From: Azonexus hydrophilus DSM 23864
GTDB lineage: Bacteria; Pseudomonadota; Gammaproteobacteria; Burkholderiales; Rhodocyclaceae
Assembly (NCBI RefSeq): GCF_000429605.1
Contig: NZ_KE386925.1
Coordinates: forward strand, 270,126-334,125
Reading direction: 5' to 3'
DNA: 64,000 bases
Positions 28,792-38,052 of the stretch are shown here, in pieces. A program made the position numbers and the translations under genes. Under the pieces are notes generated by a model. The model ran no database searches, was not told the DNA's origin, and saw only the letters and a list, made by a program, of their open reading frames with translations. Every line of letters starts with the position of its first letter. Position 1 is the stretch's first letter.

Positions 28792-29196
28792 TTACTCCGC
28801 TTCGAGCAAGGCCCGCACATGATCCGGCAAAGGCACGGATTTTCCGCTCTGCGTATTCATCCACACCACCTTGGCCGCGCCCTCGGCGTACAACTCACCA
28901 TCGATCAGCATGTCGACATAGGTCTGGCAACTGGAACGGCCGACCGCGCCGACATAGGTGTGCACCTCGACAGTACCCGGATAGTTCATCGGCTTGAGGA
29001 AGGTACAGGCCGCATTGACGATCACCGGACCATCGCCGCCGGGGCGGACCATGACCTTCATGTCCTCGATCCATTCGACCCGGGCCTGCTCCATGTAGCG
29101 GAAATAGACGGTGTTGTTGACGTGCCCGTAGGCGTCCATGTCGCCCCAGCGGATGGGCATGCGGGTGGTGTGGATGAGCTTTTTGCGATGGTCCAT
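28792..29196 (-). CDS. Acyl-CoA thioesterase, hot-dog fold (YbgC/FadM type)
   Basis: Thioesterase of 134 residues starting MDHRKKLIHTTRMPIRWGDMD at 29196; the much longer open frame to 30135 is antisense to the ETF-QO gene. The 4-hydroxybenzoyl-CoA thioesterase motif is clear: RWGDMDAYGHVNNTVYFRY, with the catalytic aspartate in DMDAYGHVNN. The C-terminal strands (VWMNTQSGKSVPLPD) are typical. It is divergent from ETF-QO, which acts on acyl-CoA-derived electrons, and from fabI, so a role in fatty acyl-CoA turnover is plausible. Confidence 0.9.
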   Translation of the reverse strand: MDHRKKLIHTTRMPIRWGDMDAYGHVNNTVYFRYMEQARVEWIEDMKVMVRPGGDGPVIVNAACTFLKPMNYPGTVEVHTYVGAVGRSSCQTYVDMLIDGELYAEGAAKVVWMNTQSGKSVPLPDHVRALLEAE

Positions 29197-29283
29197 GAAA
29201 CGATCGTTTGAAAAGGGTTGAAGAAAGGTTTTCCATACTGTACCGTATTGAAAAAACACCGACAACAAACGGAGGAGACAATA

Positions 29284-30927
29284 ATGGAACGCGAAGCCAT
29301 GGAATTCGACGCGGTCGTCGTCGGCGGTGGTCCCGCCGGCCTGGCCGCTGCCATCCGCCTGAAGCAACTGGCGGCGGCAAACAATCAGGAAATCTCGGTC
29401 TGCCTGATCGAGAAAGGCGCCGAGATCGGCGCCCACATCCTCTCCGGCGCGGTCATGGACCCGCGCGCCCTCGACGAACTGCTGCCTGACTGGAAAACGA
29501 CCGGCGCGCCGCTCAACGCCCCGGTCAGCGAGGATCGCTTCCTGATCCTCTCGGAAACCGGCGCCACGCAGGTGCCGAACGCCCTGCTCCCCGGCTGTTT
29601 CCACAACGAAGGCAACTACGTCATCTCGCTCGGCAACGTCTGCCGCTGGCTGGGCGAACAGGCCGAAGCGCTCGGCGTCGAGATTTACCCCGGCTTTGCC
29701 GGCAGCGAAGTGCTGTTCGACGAGAACGGCGCGGTCAAGGGCGTGGCCACCGGCGACATGGGCCGCCTGCACGACGGTTCGGAAGGCCCGAACTTCCAGC
29801 AGGGCATGGAACTGCACGGCAAATACACCTTCTTCGCCGAAGGCTGCCGCGGCCACCTCGGCAAGCAGTTGATCGCGCATTTCGCGCTCGACCGCGACGC
29901 CGACCCGCAAACCTACGGCATCGGCCTCAAGGAACTCTGGGAAATCGACCCGGCCAAACACCAGAGCGGCCTGGTCATCCACAGCGGCGGCTGGCCGATG
30001 CAGCCCGACACCTACGGCGGCGGTTTCCTCTACCACCTGGAGAATAACCAGATCGCCATCGGTTTCGTCGTCGGCCTCGGCTACGAAAATCCGCACCTGT
30101 CGCCCTATGAGGAGTTCCAGCGCTTCAAGACGCACCCGGAAATCCGCAAGTTCCTTGAAGGCGGCAAGCGCATCGCCTACGGGGCCCGGGCGCTGACCGC
30201 CGGTGGCCTGCAGTCGCTACCGAAAACCACCTTCCCCGGCGGCGTGCTGATCGGCGACGACGCGGGTTTTCTCAACGCCGCCCGCATCAAGGGTTCGCAC
30301 TGCGCGATCAAGACCGGGGCGCTGGCCGCCGAAGCCTGTTTCGAGGCGCTGGCCGGCAATCGTCAGCGCGATGAACTGGTCGCCTATCCGGAAGCCTTCC
30401 GCCAGAGCTGGCTGTACGAAGAACTGCACCGCGCCCGCAACTTCAAACCGTGGATGAGTAAAGGCCTGTGGCTGGGTTCGCTGATGTTCGGCATCGACCA
30501 GTTGGTGCTGCGCGGCAAGGCCCCGTGGACGCTGCGCCACAGCCAGCCCGACCACGCCAAGCTGAAACCGGCCGCCGACTGTCCGAAAATCGCCTACCCG
30601 AAACCGGACGGCGTGATCACCTTCGACCGCCTGTCGTCGGTCTTCCTGTCGAGCACCAACCACGAGGAAGACCAGCCCTGCCATTTGCGCCTGAAAGACG
30701 CCAGCGTGCCGGTCGCGGTCAATCTCGCCACCTACGACGCGCCCGAACAGCGCTACTGCCCGGCCGGCGTCTACGAGATCCTGAACGACGAAAACGGTGC
30801 CCCGCGCCTGCAGATCAACGCCCAGAACTGCGTGCATTGCAAGACCTGCGACATCAAGGATCCGACGCAGAACATCACCTGGGTCGTTCCGCAAGGCGGC
30901 GAAGGACCGACCTATCCGAACATGTAG
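29284..30927 (+). CDS. Electron transfer flavoprotein-ubiquinone oxidoreductase
   Basis: Inner-membrane-associated enzyme passing electrons from ETF (fatty acid and amino acid oxidation) to ubiquinone, 547 residues. The start at 29284 follows GGAGGAGAC. FAD binding is shown by [16 protein letters not shown] at the N-terminus; the middle carries [13 protein letters not shown] and [23 protein letters not shown]. The C-terminus has the 4Fe-4S ligands in CPAGVYE and [19 protein letters not shown]. The ETF subunits themselves are not in the window. FabI follows 65 bp later with its own promoter. Confidence 0.96.
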   Translation: MEREAMEFDAVVVGGGPAGLAAAIRLKQLAAANNQEISVCLIEKGAEIGAHILSGAVMDPRALDELLPDWKTTGAPLNAPVSEDRFLILSETGATQVPNALLPGCFHNEGNYVISLGNVCRWLGEQAEALGVEIYPGFAGSEVLFDENGAVKGVATGDMGRLHDGSEGPNFQQGMELHGKYTFFAEGCRGHLGKQLIAHFALDRDADPQTYGIGLKELWEIDPAKHQSGLVIHSGGWPMQPDTYGGGFLYHLENNQIAIGFVVGLGYENPHLSPYEEFQRFKTHPEIRKFLEGGKRIAYGARALTAGGLQSLPKTTFPGGVLIGDDAGFLNAARIKGSHCAIKTGALAAEACFEALAGNRQRDELVAYPEAFRQSWLYEELHRARNFKPWMSKGLWLGSLMFGIDQLVLRGKAPWTLRHSQPDHAKLKPAADCPKIAYPKPDGVITFDRLSSVFLSSTNHEEDQPCHLRLKDASVPVAVNLATYDAPEQRYCPAGVYEILNDENGAPRLQINAQNCVHCKTCDIKDPTQNITWVVPQGGEGPTYPNM

Positions 30928-30930
30928 GCG

Positions 30931-30959
30931 TTATAGCCGGGCTTTTCTCGGTTTATAAT
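30931..30959 (+). promoter_or_regulatory. Putative sigma-70 promoter of fabI
   Basis: A perfect -10 hexamer TATAAT (30954-30959) is preceded, after 17 bp, by a weak -35 TTATAG (30931-30936). It lies 34 bp before the fabI start and would make fabI independent of the upstream ETF-QO gene. Confidence 0.5.
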
Positions 30960-30992
30960 CTCGCGGCTAAACCCCTTTGGGAGAATAAACAC

Positions 30993-31790
30993 ATGGGCTT
31001 TCTCGCCGACAAGAAGATTCTGATCACCGGGCTGCTGTCCAAGCATTCCATTGCTTACGGCATTGCCAAGGCCTGCCACCGCGAAGGCGCCCAGCTGGCG
31101 TTCACCTACCAGAACGAACGCTTCGAAGATCGCATCAAGAAGTTCGCTGCCGAATTCGACAGCGACATCACCATTCCGGTCGACGTCAGCAGCGACGAGC
31201 AGATCACCAACCTCTTCGTCGAACTCGGCAAGCGCTGGGACGGCCTCGACGGGCTGGTGCATTCGATCGCCTACGCGCCGACCGAAGCCATCGAGGGCGA
31301 TTTCCTCGACGGCATCACCCGCGACGCCTTCCGCATTGCTCACGAAATTTCCTCGTACAGCTACCCGGCGCTGGTCAAGGCCGCCCGGCCGATGATGCGT
31401 GGCCGCAAGAGCTCGGCGCTGGCGCTGTCCTACCTGGGCGCCGAACGGACCATGCCGAACTACAACACCATGGGCCTGGCCAAGGCCAGCCTGGAAGCCG
31501 CCACGCGCTACCTGGCATTCTGCCTCGGCCCTGAAGGCATCCGCGCCAACGCCATCTCGGCCGGTCCGATCAAGACCCTGGCCGCTTCCGGCATCGGCAA
31601 CTTCGGCAAGCTGCTCGCCTACAACTCGCACAACGCCCCGCTGCGCCGCAACGTGACCATCGAGGAAGTCGGCAATGCCGCCGCCTTCATGCTGTCCGAC
31701 CTGGCCAGCGGCATCACCGGTGAAATCACCTACGTCGATGGCGGCATGAACACCGTCGCCCTGGGCAACGCCGAGCCGCTGCCGGCCTGA
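30993..31790 (+). CDS. fabI: Enoyl-[acyl-carrier-protein] reductase, NADH-dependent
   Basis: Last reductive step of each fatty acid elongation cycle; target of triclosan. 265 residues from the ATG at 30993. The short-chain-reductase-like nucleotide fold begins [23 protein letters not shown]. The FabI active-site pattern Tyr-x6-Lys is present in [10 protein letters not shown], and the substrate loop [11 protein letters not shown] is typical. It is monocistronic, with a TATAAT promoter upstream and a clear intrinsic terminator downstream. Confidence 0.97.
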   Translation: MGFLADKKILITGLLSKHSIAYGIAKACHREGAQLAFTYQNERFEDRIKKFAAEFDSDITIPVDVSSDEQITNLFVELGKRWDGLDGLVHSIAYAPTEAIEGDFLDGITRDAFRIAHEISSYSYPALVKAARPMMRGRKSSALALSYLGAERTMPNYNTMGLAKASLEAATRYLAFCLGPEGIRANAISAGPIKTLAASGIGNFGKLLAYNSHNAPLRRNVTIEEVGNAAAFMLSDLASGITGEITYVDGGMNTVALGNAEPLPA

Positions 31791-31823
31791 CCGGATTGCG
31801 GTCGAGCCGCAAGCACGCCATGA

Positions 31824-31857
31824 AACGCCGACCCGGCATGTCCCGGTCGGCGTTTTT
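31824..31857 (+). terminator. Intrinsic terminator of fabI
   Basis: Stem arms ACGCCGACC and GGTCGGCGT are separated by an 11-base loop and followed directly by TTTTTCTTT. It lies between fabI and the sulP-type transporter gene. Confidence 0.9.
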
Positions 31858-31878
31858 CTTTGGACCAAGGATTTCCTG

Positions 31879-33588
31879 ATGCGCCTGCTGCCCCACTGGG
31901 CCTCACCCTATCCCCGCCAGCACCTGGGCAGCGACGTCCTGGCCGGCATCATCGTCACCATCCTGGTCATTCCGCAGAGCCTCGCCTACGCGCTGCTCGC
32001 CGGGCTGCCGCCGCAGGCCGGACTCTACGTTTCCATCCTGCCGGTGATCGCCTACGCGTTGTTCGGCAGCAGCATGGTGCAGGCGGTCGGCCCGGTGGCG
32101 ATCACCGCGATCATGACCTACTCGGTGCTGGCGCCGATTGCAGCACCGGGTTCGCCGGCCTACATCGGGCTGGCGGCAGTCGTCGCACTCGGCTCGGGTG
32201 TCCTGCTGGTGCTCTGCGGCAGCCTGCGCCTGGGTTTCCTGGCCAATCTGCTGAGCCGGCCGGTGATCGCCGGTTTCATTTCCGGTTCGGCCGTGCTCAT
32301 CGTCTTCAGCCAGTTGAAACATTTCTTTGGCGTGGCCCCTCAGGGCAGCGATGCGGCCACGGTCATCCGGGCGCTGCTCGCCGACGGACGGCTGGACATG
32401 GCCAGCGCCATCGGCCTGACGGCCGTCGCCATCCTCGGTTTTGCCCGCCTCTGGCTGGCCGGCCTGCTGGAACGCTGCGGCCTTTCGCCTGCCGCCGGCG
32501 GCTTCGTCGTCCGCCTGTTTCCGCTGCTGGTCGTGCTCGGCGCCACGGCGGCGGTGATCGCCGGCGATCTCGACCGGCTGCATGGTGTCGCGGTGGTCGG
32601 CCGCATCGCCGAAGGCCTGCCTGGCCTCACACCCTTCCTGCCGGCGGCCGGTGAACTTCAGCAACTGGCCCTGCCGATCCTGCTGGTGGCGCTGATCGGC
32701 ATGGTCCAGAACATTTCCATGGGCCAGGCACTGGCCATCCGCCGCCGCGAACGCCTCGACGCCAATGCCGAGTTGCGCGGCCTGGGCTGCGCCAACATCG
32801 TGGCCGCCTTTTCCGGCGGCATGCCGGTCGGCGGCGGCGTATCGCGGACTGCCGTCAATGTCGCTGCCGGCGCACAAACACCGCTGGCCAGCATCATCTC
32901 GGCCTTGGCCATGCTCCTGGTCGTTGCCGGTGCGGCGCCCTTGCTCGCCCGTCTGCCGCTGGCTGTCCTGGCCGCCAGCATCATCGTCGCTGCGGTCAGC
33001 ATGATCGACCTGCGCAGCCTGCGCCAGGCCTGGCGTTACGACCGGGCCGACGGACTCGCTGCCCTGGGCACGGCAGTCGGCGTCTTCGTGCTTGGCCTGG
33101 AAGCCGGCATCGGGCTGGGCATCCTGTTCTCGCTGGCGACCCTGCTCTATCGCGCCAGCACGCCGCATATCGCGGTCATCGGCCGGATTCCGGACAGCGA
33201 GCATTTCCGCAATGTCGAACGCTACGCAGTCGAAACCCTGCCCGGCACGCTCTTCCTGCGCATCGACGAAAGCCTGTTCTTCGGCAATCTGCATGCGCTG
33301 GAAAGCCGCCTGGCGAGCGAACTGGAAAAAGCCGGCGACACCCGGCACGTGGTCCTGATCATGAATGCGGTCAATCGCGTCGACACGACTGCGATGGAGG
33401 TTCTCAGCGACCTCAACCGCGACCTTTGCGGTCGCGGCATCGCCCTGCACTTCGCCGAAATCAAGGGGCCGGTCCAGGACCGGCTGATCGGCACACCGCT
33501 ATGGCAGGAATTGTCGGGACGAGTCTTCCTGTCGGTCAATGACGCCTATACGGCGCTGACCAGCGGAACCCCGCCCCGGGCGGACTGA
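31879..33588 (+). CDS. SulP family inorganic anion transporter with STAS domain
   Basis: Inner-membrane anion transporter of the SulP/SLC26 family, 569 residues. About 12 hydrophobic segments follow the N-terminal HLGSDVLAGIIVTILVIPQS, and the family-typical SLAYALLAGLPPQAGLY is present. The cytoplasmic C-terminal STAS domain (about 435-560) has FLRIDESLFFGNLHALE and the NAVNRVDTTAMEVL helix. The substrate (sulfate, bicarbonate or another anion) cannot be decided from the sequence. It follows the fabI terminator and is convergent with ppiD, with only 2 bp between stops. Confidence 0.9.
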   Translation: MRLLPHWASPYPRQHLGSDVLAGIIVTILVIPQSLAYALLAGLPPQAGLYVSILPVIAYALFGSSMVQAVGPVAITAIMTYSVLAPIAAPGSPAYIGLAAVVALGSGVLLVLCGSLRLGFLANLLSRPVIAGFISGSAVLIVFSQLKHFFGVAPQGSDAATVIRALLADGRLDMASAIGLTAVAILGFARLWLAGLLERCGLSPAAGGFVVRLFPLLVVLGATAAVIAGDLDRLHGVAVVGRIAEGLPGLTPFLPAAGELQQLALPILLVALIGMVQNISMGQALAIRRRERLDANAELRGLGCANIVAAFSGGMPVGGGVSRTAVNVAAGAQTPLASIISALAMLLVVAGAAPLLARLPLAVLAASIIVAAVSMIDLRSLRQAWRYDRADGLAALGTAVGVFVLGLEAGIGLGILFSLATLLYRASTPHIAVIGRIPDSEHFRNVERYAVETLPGTLFLRIDESLFFGNLHALESRLASELEKAGDTRHVVLIMNAVNRVDTTAMEVLSDLNRDLCGRGIALHFAEIKGPVQDRLIGTPLWQELSGRVFLSVNDAYTALTSGTPPRAD

Positions 33589-33590
33589 AC

Positions 33591-35468
33591 TCAGCGCTCG
33601 CTGGTGCTCAGCGCCTTCTCGTTGATTTCCACCTTGTAACGCTTGCGCAGGGCATCCAGGTACATCTGGATGTCGTCCTGGGCAGCCAGCGTACGCAACT
33701 GGCCGATCAGACCCTGGCGACGCACGTCGTCGAGCTTCTCGCCGGCTTCGACCTTGTTCAGGCGATACAGCGCGTAACCGGCGCCGGGCAGTTCGACACC
33801 GACGTAGGACGGCAAGGCGTCGGTGCGCATGCGGAACACCGGCTGCACGGCCTGCGGCGGCAACTGCCGGGCATCCATGCGCGAAACGCGACGCGACGCG
33901 CCCCAGACCTGCTTGTCGTCACCGGACTGCAGCGCAGCCAGGCGGGCTTCGCCGTCGGCCTTGACCAGCTTCATCGCTTCGCGCTCGGTCAGCATGCGCT
34001 CGATCACCGGCTTCATTTCCTCGAAGGGCTGCAGCGCAGCGGCCTTGTACTCGACGATGCGGGCAGCGACCAGCGTGTTCGGCGCAACCTCGACGGCTTC
34101 GGTATTGCGCTTGTTCTTGACGGCGTCGTCGGAAAACAGGGCTTCCAGCAGCTTGGCGTTGGCCAGCGGGCCGTTGGCCGGATTGGGCTGGCGACCCAGC
34201 CAGTCGCTCTGCTGGATTTTCAGCTTGAACTGTTCGGCGGCCGGTTGCAGGCTGTCGGCTTGCTCGTAGACGATATTGCTGAAGGCTTCGGCAGCTTCGG
34301 CAAACTTGCGGCCGGCTGCGGCCGCCTTGAGTTCGGCCACGATCTCGCCGCGCACTTCGGCCAGCGGCTTTTCCTTGGCGGCGCGGATGGCGGCCAGCTT
34401 GATGATGTGGAAACCGAAATCGGATTCAACGATGCCGGAAACTTCGCCTTCCTTCATGCCGAAGGTGGCGTCCTCGAACGGCTTGACCATCATGCCGCGA
34501 CCGAAGAAGCCCAGGTCACCGCCCTGGCCGGCCGAACCCGGATCGTCGGAATGCTGGCGGGCCAGTTCGGCAAAGGCCGCCGGCTTCTTCTGCACTTCCC
34601 TGAGGACCTCTTCCGCCTTGGCCCGGGCCTTGTCCTTGCCTAGGGTTTCCGAAGCGATCAGGATGTGGCTGGCACGGCGTTCCTCGGGCTGCTGGTAGCG
34701 CGCCTTGTGGCCGTCGTACCAGGACTGGACCTCGGCATCACTGACTTCGACCGCCATGCCTTCCTGGCTGAGGACGACGAATTCGGCGCGGGCCTGGTCC
34801 GGCGTCTGGAACTGCTGGCTGTTTTCGTCGTAGAACTTGCGGGCGGCATCGTCGGCCAGCTTGACCTTGGCCAGGTAGCTGCCGGCCGGCAGGATCAGTT
34901 CCTGAATCTGGCGCTGTTCGGTCTGCAGGGCCAGGATGCGTTCGCCGACGGTGGTCGACAGCATGCCGGTCTGACCGATGGTGCCGGCCAGTTGCTGCAG
35001 GGTCAGATCCTGGCGGACCTGGGCTTCGAAGCCGGCCGGGCTCAGGCCCTGGGCGCGCAACAGGGCTTCGTAGCGCTCATTGGAGAACTGACCGTCCTGC
35101 TGGAAGGCCTCGATCCCGGCAATGCTGTTACGCACCGCGTCGTCGGTCACGAACAGGCGACGCTGGGCCGCTTCCAGGGCCAGCAGGCGACGATCGATGA
35201 CGTCGTCGAGGATGGCCTTGCGGAACTCGGGGTTGTCGAGCATCTTCGGATCGACCTGGCCGAGCTGGTTGCGCAGGCGCTCCTGCTGCTCGCGCATGAC
35301 CTGCTGGAATTCCTGTTGCGAAATCCCGACACCGCCAACGGTGGCAACATCGGCACCACCAGCGCCATCACTGACGTAGGATTCGAGACCGAAGAAGGCA
35401 AACGGGAGGGCGATCAGCACCAGGAACACCTGGACGATCTTCTTGTTGTTGCGGACTGCGTCGAACAT
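33591..35468 (-). CDS. ppiD: Peptidyl-prolyl cis-trans isomerase PpiD-like, membrane-anchored
   Basis: Periplasmic chaperone anchored in the inner membrane near the Sec translocon, 625 residues. One N-terminal transmembrane helix (about 11-33, IVQVFLVLIALPFAFFGLES) is followed by a SurA-like chaperone domain. A parvulin PPIase domain lies at about 260-355 (RASHILIA, FAELARQHSDDPGSAGQGGDLG, FGFHIIKL), then a long C-terminal chaperone region. Start and length match PpiD. It is monocistronic and convergent with the SulP gene. Confidence 0.92.
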   Translation of the reverse strand: MFDAVRNNKKIVQVFLVLIALPFAFFGLESYVSDGAGGADVATVGGVGISQQEFQQVMREQQERLRNQLGQVDPKMLDNPEFRKAILDDVIDRRLLALEAAQRRLFVTDDAVRNSIAGIEAFQQDGQFSNERYEALLRAQGLSPAGFEAQVRQDLTLQQLAGTIGQTGMLSTTVGERILALQTEQRQIQELILPAGSYLAKVKLADDAARKFYDENSQQFQTPDQARAEFVVLSQEGMAVEVSDAEVQSWYDGHKARYQQPEERRASHILIASETLGKDKARAKAEEVLREVQKKPAAFAELARQHSDDPGSAGQGGDLGFFGRGMMVKPFEDATFGMKEGEVSGIVESDFGFHIIKLAAIRAAKEKPLAEVRGEIVAELKAAAAGRKFAEAAEAFSNIVYEQADSLQPAAEQFKLKIQQSDWLGRQPNPANGPLANAKLLEALFSDDAVKNKRNTEAVEVAPNTLVAARIVEYKAAALQPFEEMKPVIERMLTEREAMKLVKADGEARLAALQSGDDKQVWGASRRVSRMDARQLPPQAVQPVFRMRTDALPSYVGVELPGAGYALYRLNKVEAGEKLDDVRRQGLIGQLRTLAAQDDIQMYLDALRKRYKVEINEKALSTSER

Positions 35469-35545
35469 GAGCAGAAAATCCTTCGAATTCGTTCAGAACG
35501 GCAAGGCGAAGCTTGCCCAAAAAGGGGCAATGATACCGTAGTTGC

Positions 35546-36970
35546 TCATTTGGCGCCCCCGAACAGCAGCCCCAGACGGCGAACGGCATCGTCGATTTCC
35601 GGGGTGTGCGGATTGCCGCAATTCAGGCGCAGGCAATTGCGGTACATGCCGCTGGCCGAGAACAGCGCTCCCGGCACATAGGAAAGCTTCTCGCGCAGCG
35701 CCCGCCCATGCAGTTGCGTGGTGTCGATGTGCTCGGGCAATTCGACCCACAGCACATAACCGCCCTGCGGCTGGGCAATGCGCGTGCTCGCCGGAAAATA
35801 GCGGGACACCGCCGCCTGCATGGCCTCCACCTGGTGCCGGTAACTGCGCCGCAAACCGCGCAGGTGGCGCTCCATGGCACCGGATTCCAGATACTCCGCC
35901 AGCACCATCTGGGTCAGCGGGTTGGTGCCGCCGCTGGTGATCGTCTTCTGCAGCGCCACCGCCTGGCGGTAACGGCCGCTGGCGACGAAACCGATGCGCA
36001 AGGACGGCGACAAACATTTTGAGAACGAGGCGCAGAGCATCACGTTGCCAGCCGTATCGAAGGCCTTCAACGGCCACGGTCGCTCGTCGGAAAAATGAAG
36101 GTCGCCGTAAATGTCGTCCTCGATCACCGCGATGCCGCGTGCCGCCGTCAATACCGCCAGGCGGCGCTTCTTGTCGTCGGGCATCAGGCTGCCCAGCGGG
36201 TTGCTGCCGTTGGCGACCAGCAGACAGGCGGCGATGCCGCCGTTGCGCGAGGCCAGTTCCAGCGCCTCGACCGACATGCCAGTGCGCGGATCGCAGGGAA
36301 TTTCCAGCGCCTTCAAACCCAGGGTCTCGAGCAACTGCAGCATCAGGTAATAGCCGGGCGACTCGACGGCGACCGTATCGCCTGGCTTGGTCACCGCCCG
36401 CAAACAGAGATTGAGCGCCTCGGTGCAGGAATTGGTGATGATGAATTCCTCCGGCGCCAACGGCCCGCCCCAGGCCAGCGAGCGGCGCACCAGCTGGCGC
36501 ACCAGCGCCGGCTGATCCATATTGACGTGACTGTCCACCTCCAGCAGATGCGGATGACGCCGGGCGACCCCGGCGTAGAGGCGATGCAGCGCCGCAATCG
36601 GCAGCAGGGAATTGGCCGGCAAGGCCGCCGACAGCGGCGCCACGTCCGGACGGGCGCCGGCCTGCAGCACATGCACCAGGCGTTGCGAGATATCGACCGG
36701 CATCGGCGCATCCGGCGTCGACCGCGTTTGCGGTTCGCTGCGCACGACCGGTGCCGGACGGACGAAATAACCGGATTGCGGCCGGGCCTCGACCAGCCCG
36801 CGCTCCTCGAGCTGGCGCAGCGCCTGCACCACGGTGGACACCGACAACCGCCGCTCCTGTGCCAGACGGCGCACCGATGGCAGGCGTTCGCCGTGCGACA
36901 GGATGCCGCCGCTGATCATGCCGGCCAGTTCGCCGGCCAGTTTCTCGTAACGAAGGGGTTCAACGGCCAT
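35546..36970 (-). CDS. MocR-type transcriptional regulator (GntR-HTH fused to PLP aminotransferase fold)
   Basis: Regulator of 474 residues. The N-terminal GntR winged helix (about 1-75) has GERLPSVRRLAQERRLSVSTVVQALRQLEERGLVEARP-type sequence; the rest is an aminotransferase class I fold with the PLP lysine in SFSKCLSPSLRIGF. MocR proteins sense PLP-aldimines and often control the divergent neighbour, here a DUF2917 gene. The 144-bp region between them carries five ACTGT/ACAGT elements. The target amine or amino acid is unknown. Confidence 0.92.
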   Translation of the reverse strand: MAVEPLRYEKLAGELAGMISGGILSHGERLPSVRRLAQERRLSVSTVVQALRQLEERGLVEARPQSGYFVRPAPVVRSEPQTRSTPDAPMPVDISQRLVHVLQAGARPDVAPLSAALPANSLLPIAALHRLYAGVARRHPHLLEVDSHVNMDQPALVRQLVRRSLAWGGPLAPEEFIITNSCTEALNLCLRAVTKPGDTVAVESPGYYLMLQLLETLGLKALEIPCDPRTGMSVEALELASRNGGIAACLLVANGSNPLGSLMPDDKKRRLAVLTAARGIAVIEDDIYGDLHFSDERPWPLKAFDTAGNVMLCASFSKCLSPSLRIGFVASGRYRQAVALQKTITSGGTNPLTQMVLAEYLESGAMERHLRGLRRSYRHQVEAMQAAVSRYFPASTRIAQPQGGYVLWVELPEHIDTTQLHGRALREKLSYVPGALFSASGMYRNCLRLNCGNPHTPEIDDAVRRLGLLFGGAK

Positions 36971-36981
36971 GGGTCACCAAT

Positions 36982-37089
36982 ACAGTTGTCATTCAAACAG
37001 ACCAGCACAGTTGGCAACAAAGAAAACTGTAATGGTCACAATTTTGTTTTTGTGTGACTGTATCAGTATTTCTTTCGCCCCTAAACTGT
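36982..37089. promoter_or_regulatory. ACAGT/ACTGT repeat array between MocR and DUF2917 genes
   Basis: Two ACAGT copies (36982-36986, 37007-37011) and three ACTGT copies (37026-37030, 37057-37061, 37085-37089) occur within 108 bp, together with the inverted pair GTCACA (37035-37040) and TGTGAC (37053-37058). This clustering suggests operator sites for the divergent MocR regulator. It is motif recognition, not proof of binding. Confidence 0.5.
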
Positions 37090-37114
37090 GCGTGCATACA
37101 GAAAGGAGATGCAC

Positions 37115-37438
37115 ATGAAGATCGATCTTGGTGAAAGGGAACTCCAGCTGCGGGAACACTGCCCGCTCCGCCTCTCGGACGCATCGGGCATCATCGTCCG
37201 CTGCACGCGTGGCGTCCTGTGGATGACGATTACCGGCGACGCCGGCGACATCGTGCTGGCCAGCGGCGAAAGCTATCGCGTGCGCGGTGCCGGCCGCATC
37301 GTCATCGAAAGCATCGGCGGTGACGCGGCGGTCCGCTTCGAACACAGCGCCAGCGTCCGCCTGGTCCGCGCCATTACCCAGATCGGCGACAAAATGCGGC
37401 ACGCCGCAGCCATGGCGGTCGGCCGCCTGACGACCTGA
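37115..37438 (+). CDS. DUF2917 domain-containing protein
   Basis: Small cytoplasmic protein of 107 residues. The start at 37115 (MKIDLGERELQLREHCPL) follows an AAGGAG site; the ATG-like start at 37088 lies inside the regulatory region. Its beta-strand pattern (IVRCTRGVLWMTITGDAGDIVLASGE) matches DUF2917, a cupin-like domain of unknown function common in betaproteobacteria. It is divergently transcribed from the MocR regulator gene, its probable controller. Confidence 0.85.
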   Translation: MKIDLGERELQLREHCPLRLSDASGIIVRCTRGVLWMTITGDAGDIVLASGESYRVRGAGRIVIESIGGDAAVRFEHSASVRLVRAITQIGDKMRHAAAMAVGRLTT

Positions 37439-37443
37439 GCGAA

Positions 37444-38052
37444 TCAGGTCCCGAGATAGCGGCCAGCCTTGTGGTTGGCCGCCAGCACCAGATTCAGCGC
37501 CAGCGCCCCGACAATCGACAGGGCCACGGTAAACGGGTCGCGGATGTACAGGCCGGCGACCAGGATCAGCACGTCGGCCGCCATCTGCACCTTGCCCGCC
37601 GGCCAGCCGCGCGTGTTCTGCAGGTAGAGCGCGAGCACGCCGAGGCCACCAAGACTGGCCTTGTGGCGGATGATCATCAACAGACCGACACCGATCAGAA
37701 AACCGCCCATGACGGCGGCGAACAGGCGGTCGACACTCTCCAGCGCGATCACCTGCGGCAACACCGCCGTGTAGATCGACAGCAGGCCGACACAGAAAAA
37801 GGTCTTCAGCGTGAATACCATTCCCATCGCCCGCCAGGCAAAGACGTAGAACGGCAGGTTGATCAGGAACACGACCCAGGCCATCGGCCAGTCGTAGAGG
37901 TAATGCACCAGGAAGGCCAGGCCGACGGTACCGCCGGTGAGCAGACCGGCATGCTGGAACAGCATCACGGCGAAGGCGACGAACATCGGCGCCACCAGCA
38001 GGGCCTGGGCGTCCTCGAACAAACTGTGGCGGGTAACCTGCTCGGGCTTCAT
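37444..38052 (-). CDS. YitT family membrane protein
   Basis: Integral inner-membrane protein of 202 residues with about five or six hydrophobic helices, typical of the YitT/DUF161 family. Visible signatures are GLLTGGTVGLAFLVHYL and FLIGVGLLMIIRHKASLGGLG. The transported substrate, if any, is unknown. The gene start overlaps the malonyl-CoA decarboxylase stop by 4 bp, so the two are translationally coupled. It is convergent with the DUF2917 gene. Confidence 0.88.
   Translation of the reverse strand: MKPEQVTRHSLFEDAQALLVAPMFVAFAVMLFQHAGLLTGGTVGLAFLVHYLYDWPMAWVVFLINLPFYVFAWRAMGMVFTLKTFFCVGLLSIYTAVLPQVIALESVDRLFAAVMGGFLIGVGLLMIIRHKASLGGLGVLALYLQNTRGWPAGKVQMAADVLILVAGLYIRDPFTVALSIVGALALNLVLAANHKAGRYLGT

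Noticed and set aside
29197..30135. Long N-terminal extension of the hot-dog thioesterase
   Set aside because: It lies antisense to the ETF-QO gene; the thioesterase fold and start signals begin at 29196.
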